A DNA stretch of 64,000 bases from Onchocerca lupi (GCA_028564675.1 JAOVVO010000046.1:62001-126000); one strand, 5' to 3'. Counted from the first letter of the stretch, positions 24,639 to 37,434 are shown. A program made the numbers and translations. Notes: a model not told the origin generated them from the letters alone.

Positions 24639-25499
24639 TGCGTAGAGTACTGAAATAAATAATTGCCTGTTTTCGATAATTTTTGTAATCTAAGCTTGAT
24701 TTCCATGTGATCGAGCAATACTGAAATTTTGTGCGCAGATCATAATTTTTGATCTCTTGATTTGACAAAGCAGTTTAACATATTTCGTTTACAAACTCAT
24801 TAGACAATCCTTTCTTTGTTCATTTTTGTCTCAAGGAAAGAGCAGATATTTCGCGAAATTGATTAAAATGGAAAAATTCTGGGAAAAAAAGTACCAGTGA
24901 ATAATTTTAGAAAAGTTTGCTCGAAAAGTTGAAAATATCTACAGCGAAATGATGGAATAAAATTAGTTGAAGAAATCGATGAAGTGAGAAAGAAGAAGTA
25001 ATGAAAAAGGTGTGTCGAAGCGATTGGTGAAATAAAGACAAATGATGAAGAATGGAAGAACGAGTTGTGCTGTTTGCTTGCACCAAAAAATTTTAAGACA
25101 TTTACTATATGATTAATACAAATGATGAACAAAAAAAGCATTTTTTTTTTTCATAATTTTTTCTTTTAAATGATTCATAATTTATGTTCTTTAAATGATT
25201 CATGAAAAATACTATCTATAACTGTCTATATATGGTTGAGTCTTAGAAAACTAGATAATTAAGATAGCCAGCTGCGCCATGGAGAATATTCGCAGAAATT
25301 GTCACAGACGACACAATGAAGGAATTGTTAGTCGCGATACAAGTGCCGTTGAAATGAATTGAAGGAAAAATTAAATATAATAAAAGGCAAGGAATGTAAG
25401 CTACTTAAGTTATGTCGGATAGCACATGCATATTGTGTACAAACCAGATGAATGATATTTACATAGTCATTTTGCAGTAAAACATTAATTCTTTCAGAG

Positions 25500-25573
25500 A
25501 AACTTACAATCATTCATACTAATACTGAATACCTCATAAAGTATTCAGTATTAGTATGAATAATTGTAAGTTT
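25500..25573. repeat. Near-perfect 33-bp inverted repeat (hairpin)
   Basis: Arms 25500-25532 and 25541-25573 are reverse complements at 32 of 33 positions, separated by the 8-base spacer CTCATAAA. The single difference is C/A in a plus-strand transcript but a G-U wobble in a minus-strand transcript, so the minus-strand RNA would be fully paired. Size and loop fit a compact fold-back element or a pre-miRNA-like stem. No coding role. Confidence 0.9.
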
Positions 25574-27488
25574 TTGTGGAATGATTCTGCAAGATTTTCG
25601 CCTTCTTTATCAACAATTAGCTATGCAACTTCTGCCGCTAAAGAAAAAGTAAATCATTTGAGTGGAGCGTGAAATTATAATTTAAGGAACATCAAATCTG
25701 TTATTACTTCAAGTTAGAATTCTGATACCTTCCGAATCAGTTCTCGTGATCTGAAAACTATCAAGTATTGATTGTTCAGAAAAAGAGGAAAAAGAGCAAA
25801 AGCTAGATAAAGCAAGAAAATGAAAAATCCAGAAAAAAAGAAAGAATCTGTTAATTCATCTGGTCTGTACCAGAATCTCTCAAATGCTCCGGACCGGAAA
25901 TTTGCTAAGATTTCGAATCTGAGATAGGATCTAGAAATAGTAAGGTATTTTCTCTCTCTCGTCTCATCTCATTCTCCTATTCCTGGCACTCTTATGATCA
26001 TTGCTACTTATGTAATTAAAATTATAATTTTCAAAATAAGGGAATTTTTACGGTCAATATTTTAGCTTAGTGAAGTGTTATTTAAAGAAATAAGAAGAAA
26101 CCACTTTTTTTTGCTAATTGTAAAAGTCTGCGAAATTTGTAATTTATGAACTGTGAAGAGTAAAATATGAAATTTGCCATCAAATAATTATCAATAAACA
26201 GTCCATTTTTTCTTGCTCATCAACTTCTGTTCCAATCATTTTTTTTTTTCACAAAGTTTGAATACCAATTAAATTTATTAGCCATGTTTTTATATTTTCA
26301 TTTGCTCCTTTTCCTTTGTACAGATATGAAATTTTTAATAATCTAATTCCTAAATTAAAAGAATACCAAAGTGACAGCTAATGAAAATGTTGAAAAGAGT
26401 TTACTGTGAGGCGAAGATCACTTATTGACACGACATGCGTGCATGTCTGCACCTGTACAGTCATCCCAAACTGTCAGCAAATCTCGATCAAAACTAATTT
26501 TCAATAAGATAATTAATGGAAATTACACCATTGCACATGCACATACATATGCAAGTGCACGCATATGCATGCATATATATACATCCAATTTGTTTCATGT
26601 TTTGGATTTGGACGAGTTATTTCAATAAATGCAAGTGTTGCACTGTAAATCACCAGAACATCGACCTTATTGTGGAAGTTGTTTGTCTGCAAATCGAACT
26701 TTACTTAACCTTTTCTACAGTATAATTCATTAACTAATCATATACTAGTTCAACTAATGATGCAGTCTGTTAATATATTTCTTCATAATAAATTTGATTA
26801 ATTACTTTTTAAGACTGAAGGATATTTCTGCAGTATTTGGTCAGTGTTTCTTTATTTCAGAAAAAACAAAGCTACAGAGAAAGGTCAAAACAGGTCAAGT
26901 TTCCACACTTTTGAACATCTGTTTAATGTGTTTAACTAATTGATAATCAAGATCTATTCAGTCATTACGCAACCAGTCAACAGCAAGCAGAAAGTTGTTG
27001 CAACTACATTCAACAATTTTAATATAATATAAAATATTAGTTGCAATTGGAGTGAAATCCTTTCATATTATATCCACAACTATTAATGCTAATATTTCTA
27101 AAACAATATTATGCCGATTATTAGCATTATCTTATTTTGTCATTCAAAACGATATCATAATTTTAGCACCTTTTGAAGATCATACTTGAACAGTATAGGA
27201 TCTTTGTTATCCCATGCAAGTATACAAAAATTAAAATTGCTGATGAGATGCAAGAACCTCATAAATATATTTCGAAATGCAGCACACATTTAGTATAATC
27301 TTGATTCATTTCGAAAAAACTTTAAAAACACTCGAGCAGTGTAATCAGCAGTGCAAACAACTAAGCGATCACTCATGGGATTTCTTGTCTTTCATTGTCA
27401 AGATGAGTTATGAAAGTCTAGAATACAGTATGTTGTAATCAATTGCACAAAAAATTCGCAGTACTTCGGTAAATATATTTTATTAGAC

Positions 27489-27548
27489 AATATCCAAGTA
27501 AATTGATCACCGGGTTATTCTTTTCCTTCTCGCTCAGAAGAAGAATAC
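27489..27548. repeat. Dispersed repeat A, copy 2
   Basis: Matches 4923-4981 (see copy 1); it reads AATATCCAAGTAAATTGATC at its start. It lies in the gene-poor stretch upstream of scratch. Confidence 0.6.
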
Positions 27549-28017
27549 TGCACGCGCATTAACAAATGAAAAACATGCACACGATTAGCAGAAGATGTGG
27601 TTTTTCAAATAAATCCTCGACTTCGTGAAGAAAATCTAAATAACTTAAAGGCTAATTAAAAAATGAAGAAAAACAAGCAATGTAATTCCGTTGGAGCATT
27701 ATTGTTAATTATATTCGTTAAAAATGTTTAGCAAGAAAATAAATGTTATGGCTCATTTTGCAGATTTGACTTTTTTGAAAACATTTGTTTTAAAAAATGA
27801 GATTTTGATAAATTAACTGGTAAAAATTATCAGCTGAATCTCTTTTATTTTCACAAATGATTTCTTGAAGTGATGCTTTGATACTCAATTGGGAATATCA
27901 TTATCAAAATAGTTCTCATTCCAAGCGCAACAGATGCATATCGATATTGACAGTCATTCCAAGTTTGCTGCAAACAAAAACAAAGACATTAGTAATATCA
28001 AAATAGAAACATTTTTC

Positions 28018-28020
<3 letters not shown>

Positions 28021-28052
<32 letters not shown>
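28021..28052. repeat. (TA)n microsatellite
   Basis: About 16 uninterrupted TA units. A second, shorter (TA) tract lies near 46863-46876. Confidence 0.95.
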
Positions 28053-28056
<4 letters not shown>

Positions 28057-30740
28057 TATATCAGATTATCGAAGAGCTTAGCATTGTCATTTCATAGAAA
28101 ACTTATATAGATATGGTTCATTATCCGATTAAGTGAATAACAAGAAGATGAATGAAAATAGCTAATGAAGATTGCACCATATTATCTCATCAACTGAACT
28201 GCCTGTGGATTATGTTATACCGTTTGAAATTTTTTGATATAAAATGCAACAAAAATTGCTCTCTCTCTTTCAATGTTTGGAATTCATTCCAACTTTCAGT
28301 GCCACTAATTAATTAATAAACCATACGATTATATGCAAGTAGCACCATCACCAGCTTTTTGAATTATTTGTTTTTCACAGGAGATGAAGAACAGTTCTGC
28401 GCTACAGGGGGTACAGCCAATCTCAGTACACATCGCTCAGAAAAACCGCTCGGATTCAACGATCTGCAATCTGTTCCAAAGATGACAATAGAAATATATG
28501 TTTTGACATGTCATCAAGGCAATGATGCCGCCGCTACTGATGAGATTATGATGATATCCATACTACCTTTTTGACATTACCGACGACTTCAATTTTTTCA
28601 TTTCCAATTGCATAATTGTTTGAATAATTCAGTGAAATTATCTCATCCAGAAATTTGCACATCTATTTGCCTATAATTCTTGTGTTGGCTATTTCCAAAT
28701 TATAAAAAACAAACTACGTTCACAAATTGTAAAATCGCTCGGCAAGTTGACTTTTAATCATTTAATTCGATAATTCAAATAATGAGGATAAAGTTTTCGC
28801 TGCTGAGACAAAAAACTTTCATATTCTTTGAAAATGGGTAATTTCCCTTTCAATAAATAGCAAATGATTATTAAAAGACTTGCTTTTAAGAAGAGCAGAC
28901 GAATTTCGAAATGTTAGTGAACTCAGGAAGCTTATCAAAATTTGACAAATTTTTGACAAACTGGCAGCCCTACCAGTCGGTTTATTCTCCAGATTGCCTT
29001 CTGATTAGAAGGAATTACTGTAAACAAAATGATGCCTCCCATCCACGGCCATCAAATCTGCTAGTCTTGAAGTCAATCGTTGATACAATCTTGAAGGACA
29101 TCCACATTAGATGATTGACTCTTGGGATTGTCACAAAATAAATTTCGTAAGTTCTTAAGATTTTTTGAATCTATCACCTTCCAAAAGTTTTTAAACTTAG
29201 AAATAAAAAATTCATTCTGTAGTTTGATTTATGCTCGATGAAATGCATTATATATTTCGTGTTGATGTTTTTCTAAAATGAGTGCTGTGAGAAATGTACC
29301 TTCAAGCGTTTGCAAAGAAAGAAAGAAAACTTTTGCCATGTTTACATGAATGCTGTCTCAGAAATATATGAAATCTATAGAATTATGGAGTGCGTTAAAT
29401 TCCTTTCTTCATTTTCATAAATCAGTGATAATTAAATCATTGAAACGTTGTTTGAGTGCAACGGTATAAAATGATAGTGATTGTGAAGCCCGATAACAAG
29501 GACAAATAACGTTGAGTGAATGAGTTAGTGCTTGGTCGTAATTCGAAAAATATTGGAAGCGTAAAATCGAAAAACTCGACTGACTAATCTAAGCAACACT
29601 GGAAATTCATGTGACCGAGTCTTGATAACTTCATGAAGCTACTAATTGCGATAATAGTTGAAGAAATTGTTCTTGATAATGCTTTTTCATTTCCCTAAAT
29701 TGTTATGAAAGATTTTTCAGCTTGAATAGCAAATATTTCAATAACATTAAACATGCCCTTGCAGCCAGCAACAATCATCGAAGAGAAGTTGACAAAGAAG
29801 AAGCTTGATGCTTCAACCTTCCATTAGAGCCCAACAAAGCACCGTTCAAGTACCGTCTTCTGGCTCTTGTTAGAAACAGATAATAAGTACTTCCGCAGTT
29901 AATATGGCCAAGTATTTAGGTTTAAGTATGCATGCAAATAATGATGGGCTCATAAATTAGACATTTATTGCCGTCTTCAGCCAGACGATCCGTTACTCTA
30001 CTTTGTTTGTTTCTTTATTTGATAATTGTTTCACTTTCTGGCCATTTATGACCGATTTCTGGCATGATCTTTATGCTTTTTAGTAGTTCAACATAGATTT
30101 CATGATCAGTCCTATAAAAATGGTTGGAAGAGGGCAAGATGAATACCCTTTTCATCCTCTTTGCTAGAAATGGCTAAGAAATTGGTGGATGAGGAAGGGA
30201 TGAATTGATTGGGTAGTGTTACGTAACGTTGCGTCTGGGGCCGTAGGGGTCAACACCTGCGACAACCCGCAACAACCATCTGCACACTTTTTGGCAGGGT
30301 TACTGTAACTAATATTATGGAGCAAATAATGTCAAATGTTAGCAAAAAATGATGTATGCTTTCTTTGCTCGTACTAACAACCACAATGTGGATTCTACTA
30401 ACAGATTTCGGCACTGCTCATTGACTAATTGATATTGGACTTTTGGTGTAATTCAACAAAAAATTTCCATAAACGATACAAATTTTATGAATTTACTCAT
30501 TTCAACAGAAAAATACAACCAAAAAAAGGCATTAATAATATATTGAAACGAATGTCTAGTAGAATTTTAATTCCATCTATTTCCAGCTTCAACCTTCAGA
30601 CTTATTGTATTCTAATACAATAAAACATGCTTATGCAATTTTCCACTGCAAAAATATTGTTTAATTATCAGAAATCATGAGATGCATAGAATAAGAAACC
30701 GGATATCAGGTATAGGTTAAGGATCGTGTATGACTTATAA

Positions 30741-30965
30741 TTGAAAATTACTCGAGTGGACAGGGCAAGAGGTATAGCAAGCATTGATATAGGTACAGGT
30801 GTTCCTCGAGATTAATATAAGATGAGTGAGAAGTATGCAGGAACAACAAGAGTTCGGGTTATTGCTGTATCATATGACGCTTTTGACGCAATCGAACCAC
30901 TCATACAATTAGTTCAAGATCACGGGTCCACCTTTCAAGCCGGATTTGTAGAGTCAGCCGTTTAA
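30741..30965 (+). pseudogene. Unidentified coding relic with one in-frame stop
   Basis: A plus-strand frame is open from 30741 to TAA at 30963-30965 except for one stop (30813-30815). The second half starts at ATG 30822 (MSEKYAGTTRVRVIAVSYDA) and continues with balanced, coding-like composition to FVESAV. G+C is higher than in flanking DNA. I do not recognise the family. It may be a decayed gene, a mobile-element fragment, or DNA transferred from a symbiont. Confidence 0.35.
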
Positions 30966-32536
30966 TCCAATGAATATTGATAAAGATCGTTTCATTTGAA
31001 TTTCGCCAACTTTTTCATAATTTACATAATAGAGAAATCGCTCCGATAAGCAGATGCATTGAATAGTAGGTTTATGAGAAAATCCGCAAACGTTCGTCGA
31101 CTTCTAGTCACCACGGGAAACGTTGGGCCAGATAAAATAGCAGAAATTTAATAAACATTCAAGTTATCGAAAACTATCCCTATCACCGATTTTTAGACGT
31201 AATAGTTAAAAAAATAGTTGAAATATTCAAAAAACTAATTTTCAAGGATCCTTCGAAGAGTAGTGGATGAAATCACCATCAGATGGCATAGTAATAGATA
31301 AAAATATTTTTAAACATGGTATAGATGCATTAAATATCACCAGTGATAATCTAATAGTACTGTATCTTTTTGTGCTATGCATGACCATATGTGAGATGAA
31401 AAAAAAAAAAAAAATTAATGATAAACAGCGGCAAATTCAATAACAAAACAATGCCATCGGGTTATTGGACACTTCACATCACTGTAATCAATCATTCTCG
31501 TTAACAAAATCCATGCAATCATCTTTTGGCGAATCCATCTGTTCGCTATTCATTTGCAATCCTAAAGCATGTTCAACTTGAATAATCAGAATCAGGATTT
31601 CAATCAGTACTATCCATCCAATCATCTATTATTTCTGGTCTTAAATAACTACTTTTCTTGAAGAAATTCAAGTTTTAATTTGATGAAACATATGTGTTGC
31701 GACAATCAGATGACAAAGTCTACAATGGTATTACAATCATCCCGTATTATGTTACTGACGTTCACGGAAGAGCTAATAGCTGCTTTGAAATGACTTTAAA
31801 ATGAAATCAGTGATGGTCCCGACTGATAGAAGCATTGCCACCAAAACTTACTTATTTTATTTAGGCAATAAGCTGAGAATGCGTGATTTGCAAGGAAAAG
31901 TACTCTTTCACTAATAGCGTATACCTCTTTCTGACCTCTTCTCTTCTGCTTCTTAGGAAATGCATAATTCTGGATGAGGGAAAAGCAACTGTGTCTGGAT
32001 AGGGGTCAACCAATAAAAAGCCTAATCCATGATGGGACGCCCCTTTACTAGCCATCCTTTAACCCATCCATTCCAGGAAACGTCAGATATGCTGAAGAAG
32101 ACGAAATTCGTATGAAAGACTCTGAAGAAGGATCATATATGAAAGAAGAGAACCACTGTTTGCTTGGTTCAACAGTAGTTAGCTGGCTTTCAAAATTTGC
32201 TCTAATAATTTGATTCTTTGAAATAAAACAGCGGGACTTCTGGCCATCGGATTCTTCTAATTTTAAATTAAAACATAAAGTGATATTCCAGTTCAGAATA
32301 TGATTTAATGAATTTTGAGGATCTTTTTTCATATGAATTTCCAGAAAACCATCTGGTTTTTTCAACATGCCGCTTCAGTCTTCAATGAATTGAAATTTGA
32401 CTTTTAAAGTAGTAAGATTTCACTCAGAGACCTTGCATCTCTTGCATTCGAAAGATTTTACTGACAAAAGATTCTATTAAAAAAATTTCTCACGATTTTT
32501 GCACAATATTTGAGCGTTCAAATTTCAGGATCACTA

Positions 32537-35500
32537 ATGTCGAACTGGCCGTCATCAACAACGACATATCCTACAATCTTGAATGAATGGTGTTTCTCTC
32601 CAAGGTTCCATCCAGCTTCAACCGTGAAACAAGAATTCAGAAATCAAGTCTCTATTTCTCCTCCTAATATGATTTTCACAAATAATGCCGAATCCGGATC
32701 GAAATTACTCACTTCTTGTTTACTATCGCATTTAGCAGTGCCTGAATTCTCAAGACCACCTCTCGAGCTGCCTAAAAGTACCTTTACAAAATGCACTAAT
32801 ACCAATGCATGCAGTGAGTTATAAAATTTATTTTATAAGGAATAGTATCTGCAAGAAACATCTTCCATGCTATCACAGATGAACTAAAATCTAAAATTAG
32901 CAAAATTTTCAGGAAGTTGCTGCCAATTCTTTTTATTTTATATTTAACATTTATCTCATTCACAGATTTTTTCATTATTTTATATCGTATATGATTTCAG
33001 AACCATTTCATTCATTTAGTTAATTATTGGTTCTAAATTTTCATATTTAACATCTGTTTGTTGTTTGCTCACATATTCAGTAATTTATCCATAAATCATG
33101 CAAATATATAACAAGACAAAATTTCTTGAATTTTAATTTAAACTGTTGTTTTATACATATATGAAGACTGAGAAGTAACTTGGATTAAATAACCAAATAA
33201 ACAATTAATATAATAAATTTTGAGCAAAAATTTCTCTAGAATTTCTTTTACTTACGGTAATATTATTTTCAGATTTGGTACCACATTTAAATATGTATTT
33301 ACGAAATGAACTTGATAGGACACTAATAGACAGTCAATCATTATCTTTGCCAAATACTTCAAGTAATGAAAAAGGCTTATCAAAAAAGGTATTTGAATTA
33401 ATAAGTAATGATTGTTCCGTTTCAATTGCACATTGTTTTAGGAAGAAGAAAGGAAAAATAATTGTGAATATTATTTCAATCATCGATAAATTTAAATAAA
33501 CTGAATAGTTTAACAAATCCATTCCATGAAGTCTTCTATAAAATGCTCCCATCATTCAAATCTGAGGAAACAATGATGTGAATAAGTGAACAGGTCCAAT
33601 ATCGAAATTGTTGTAAAAGATTTTGTATGATAATCTCCAGAATCTTTTAACGAGCTTTAAGTCCTAACAGACAGACTGTAGCGAATAAAAATTCTGACAA
33701 TATCGCTACAATTTTTAATACTTTGCGAATTTCAGTTTTAAAAAGCCAAAGTTCTTTTATATGTCAAATAATAATCCTTGATCTCTCAATTATATCTTAA
33801 ATCGGAAATAATCATTATATCACCATAATTTTGCTTCTAAATTTTCTCAAAAAAAAAGAGATTTTATTGAAATTAAAAAAAAAAAAAAAAAAAAAAGAAA
33901 GTAAAATGATATGAGTGATACAAATCATTTCCAGATTCTCCAGTCCAAATAATTGAGATCTTTTCATAAAAGCGAGCGTCCGATACATGCAACACCAATT
34001 ATGTTTCCCATGACACCAGGAAGGAAGGAAATTCACCTTAAGAATTGAGCTATTCAACTGCCACTATTTGAATCTGAAATACCTCTCCTCTCAACCGTTT
34101 AATCGTCAAATCTTACGCGAAATTTGTTTAAATCTAAACCAAATAGGTTTCAGCGATATCTCTTATCGTTGTCTATTGTATTTAATAAAATTAGTTTCAA
34201 TTACCGATGTCACAATAATGAGCGATTAGATGTGACAAAATTATTCAACAATTCGCCCCCTGACCTTCTGAATGTCTCTCTCCGAGTGTTAATGTAAGAC
34301 TTTCTACGGCTTATAATTTTTCAAAATCGGAAAATACAATACAATGAATGAGTGGACAGTCCTGGTAATGTCACTTTCATTACCTGATTTCTAAATTAAA
34401 ATTAGAATTTAAAAATGAGTTGTTAACTTATTGATGGGCTTAGATGATCTTACATTAATTTAGTAATATTTGGATGCTATGGTAACAAATTTCATCTGAA
34501 CAAATAAATGAAATGTTACTTTCAAATTATTTTAAATATATCAATTAGATGTATTACAGCCTATATTTCTCTACTAATTCATTTTAAAATATTTAAAGTT
34601 GCTAATTTTCTATAAAAATCTTAAACTTGGTGAGTCAAAAATAAAATATGTCTTATTTCATCTAAGGTATCAGTCATTTTCAAATTATAATTTATATCTG
34701 TATGTTTTATTAGATTGATTTATTACATGAAATATAAAAAGGACGAGTTATTTATTTTATAGATTTAACAAAGTATGTTTATTTTCTTCAAAATTCTAGA
34801 ATAATTTAAGTTATGGACAGGATTGTGCAACCATAATTCTTGCGTACTTCAGGCGCAAAATTGTAAAATCGATGCATTTTCAATAGAAAGTTTATTGAGT
34901 AAAACGAATTCATCCAGAACTACCATGAATATGAGATTACCAGTAAACAGTTTTCCCGAGGTAGGCAAATATTTCTGTAGAATTCTGGATTTCAATTTTT
35001 CAACTCATCTTGGGAAAATATCTTATTTATTTCAATTCTTTTTAAAAGGAACTTTCTACTTCAAATATTCAAATCTGCGAAAGAGGTACGACAAGGTATA
35101 CGTTAGATGCTTTGCAATCGACAGATGGACGATCGAAACGTAAGAAAGAATTGAACACTGATAAAGAGGTTCATTTTATAGATTATAATTTAATGTATAT
35201 AAGATTTAAATCTTATCACTTGCTTCTTTCAAACGAATTCATCGAACTTCACAAAACAAGGTTCAAATTGTAACAAACCTGTGTTAACACACTTGCGATC
35301 GGAAGGCTTGCTGAATATTCGCCTTTAAATCAATGGTTGAAGGATTTTTTCCAAGCAATTTCCATTCATACTATGATATTTTGCGATAATATCACCAAAA
35401 GAGGCAGCTTTAGATCTCAGCCATTGGTCTACCAGGTAGGCTAATCTGTAATCAGTGTGGTAAATCATACGCGACAACTTCGAATTTATCGCGACATAAA

Positions 35501-36736
35501 CAAACACATCGACCTTTGGATAGTCCTTATGCGAAACAATGCCCAAATTGTGATCGAGTTTATGTTAGCATGCCTGCGCTTAGGTATGCAGTATTGATCT
35601 TTTTTTTGTTCTATGGATTGTCAGTTTCAGATTTTCTTTGAATATGAAATTTATAAAAAACAGAATAACGAAATTTCACTTCAAGCTCTCCCAAAATTTT
35701 CGCAATCTTCTAGAATGCAATGAAAATTTGCAGCATGCACATGTTGACCCATAAAGCAGCACATAAATGCACGCAGTGCAGTAAAACATTCTCACGACCA
35801 TGGCTTCTGCAAGGTCATATGCGTGCTCATACCGGTCAAAAACCATACGGTTGCGCACATTGCGGGAAAGCTTTCGCTGATCGTAGCAATCTTCGCGCTC
35901 ACATGCATACTCATTCCGGTAAAGTTTTTTTTTTTAACTTTGATAATTGATTTGACACAGTTGAAACCAATTCAATATATTTCTCAAGTCTTTTAAAGCC
36001 AAAATTCTCCATTTCTTTGGCCAAGGCAAACGAGGACAGACATTATGATAAATTGCCAAAGGATGCTGCAAACAATGCAATCTTAGTAAAGCCTAAGGAA
36101 GTGGGATTAAATGAGCTACAAGTTAACGATGCAATGCACATTTTTGCCTGAATTTATTAAACATATGAGCTAATAAATTATCATATGCTTCATTGTGCAA
36201 GCAACAGGGATTACTGCTCGTGTTATTGTCATCCCACGAATTATTCGGCTTTTTGAGTTGGAATGAATATTTCTTCTGACAAAAATTAAAATAATCCTTG
36301 AAATTACTGAAATAGAACTTTCTGTTCTATTCTATGTTGCTTCATTCTAATATAATTCCATCTTTTCTCTCTTGCTACATTTCATTCAGTACCCTTGTTA
36401 CTAATCTATGAGATTCGAAATCTTGAATTCAGAAATTCTATTAAAAAATAGAAAAATGCTAAAATCTCTGTCTTGATGACTTCATCAGTGTCTCCTTCAT
36501 TAATTTGTTATTAATGATTTCTTCGCCTTTAGAATTTAAATTTTCACGTTGTTGCAGGCATCAAAAAATATGAATGTCACGGTTGTGGTAAATTATTTGC
36601 ACTGAAAAGTTACTTGAACAAACATATTGAATTGGTATGTCCTATACAACGTGCGCAACGCAATCAACATGTAACATCGTCACAAACTTCGTTAATGACG
36701 ACATGGGAATCAAAATCGGGAATTAACACAACATGA
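32537..36736 (+). CDS. Scratch-family C2H2 zinc-finger transcription factor
   Basis: Snail-superfamily DNA-binding repressor of the Scratch subgroup, which acts in neuronal differentiation and cell-fate or survival decisions and binds E-box motifs. Exons 32537-32813, 33273-33388, 34853-34960, 35049-35139, 35436-35583, 35734-35918, 36558-36736 all join in phase; 367 residues. The N-terminal part is low-complexity; then DAFSIESLLSK and TLDALQSTDGRSKRR, typical of Scratch proteins. Five fingers follow: CNQCGKSYATTSNLSRH, CPNCDRVYVSMPALSMH, CTQCSKTFSRPWLLQGH, CAHCGKAFADRSNLRAH, and CHGCGKLFALKSYLNKH (last ligand Cys). ALKSYLNKH in finger 5 separates Scratch from Snail/Slug. The first ATG used (32537) lies in an exon whose acceptor is at 32528 and whose phase would allow an upstream exon; a SNAG repressor motif was not found, so the N-terminus may be incomplete. 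AATAAA at 36862-36867. An alternative last exon is described separately. Confidence 0.92.
35961..36151 (+). CDS. Probable alternative terminal exon of the scratch gene
   Basis: Exon 6 of scratch ends at 35918 in phase 1. A 42-base GT..AG interval (35919-35960, ending TTTGACACAG) leads to an open frame in exactly the matching phase for 62 codons, starting VETNSIYFSS and ending NDAMHIFA before TGA 36149-36151. AATAAA follows 20 bases later (36172-36177). This isoform would keep fingers 1-4, lose finger 5 and carry a Lys/Asn-rich tail. The frame, splice sites and poly(A) signal are seen directly; use of the exon is inference. 42 bases is close to the minimum intron length known in nematodes. Confidence 0.55.
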
Positions 36737-37377
36737 AAATAATAATTACCAAAGCATGTGGATTTTCTACTTCTTGGTGCTTACGGTGATCGAAATGATA
36801 GTACTAGTTTTATTTAATATGAATAATATTGTTAGCTGAAGTGTACACACAGTGCAACAGTAATAAATTACGTGAAAATTTTCCGAGAAATGAATGAATT
36901 CGCTTGAGATTTAGAAAAATTCAAATGTCAACAGTAAACAAAAAGTGGAGGTAAACAAAGGATCATGGCATTCAAGGAATTTCATGCAAAAGTCTGTTTT
37001 TGCAAACTGAATTGATAAATGAAAATTTATGAGAATTCTAATAAACAGCTTTGATTGGATCATAATTCATTCTTCTTCCGATTTTCACATTTCATTATAA
37101 GGAGAGATCTAATGAAATAGAAATTAATACGAAATGTCTTCAAATTTCAAATGACAATTCTGTCTAGAATTTCTGATCATAAATCACATTTCGTCATGCA
37201 GTCCTTGTTAATGTAATATTTGTTTTCCTTGTGGTATTTATAAACAATTTTGAAATAGTAAATAATTCTCACGGATGTGCCACTTATCATACTTTCATCA
37301 ATTTAACTTAATGCTTCTTAAATAATCATAGTGAATTTGGCATTTTTTGATAACATTTCTAAATAACCCGAACAATA

Positions 37378-37434
37378 TGGTATTTTAAATAACTTTATGG
37401 TATTTAACTTTATGTTTATGGTATTTTAAATAAC
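37378..37434. repeat. Local direct duplication
   Basis: The 20-mer ATGGTATTTTAAATAACTTT occurs at about 37378 and again at about 37415, with a shortened partial copy between them. A non-coding tandem expansion. Confidence 0.75.

Larger units (their letters stand above)
24639..32528. other. Gene-poor region upstream of scratch
   Basis: Nearly 8 kb without an intact gene. Noticed inside: a 33-bp inverted repeat (25500-25573), an alternating purine-pyrimidine tract (about 26530-26582), a (TA)n microsatellite (28021-28052), repeat A copy 2 (27489-27548), several broken coding-like stretches (28381-28500, 29758-29880, 30741-30965, 31077-31150) and a small GC-rich island (30225-30300). It may hold enhancers of the scratch-type gene; that is inference from position only. 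Confidence 0.5.

Noticed and set aside
24863..25141. 92-codon Phe/Ser-rich minus-strand frame
   Set aside because: Composition reflects purine-rich plus-strand DNA; no domain or splice signals.
31861..32368. Two overlapping minus-strand frames (106 and 64 codons) ending near an AATAAA
   Set aside because: Composition is not clearly coding, no splice sites or domains were found, and frames of this length arise by chance in a window of this size.
35714..35733. Earlier start of scratch exon 6 (acceptor at 35713)
   Set aside because: That junction breaks the phase; using CAG at 35733 gives the family-typical VYVSMPALSMHMLTH.
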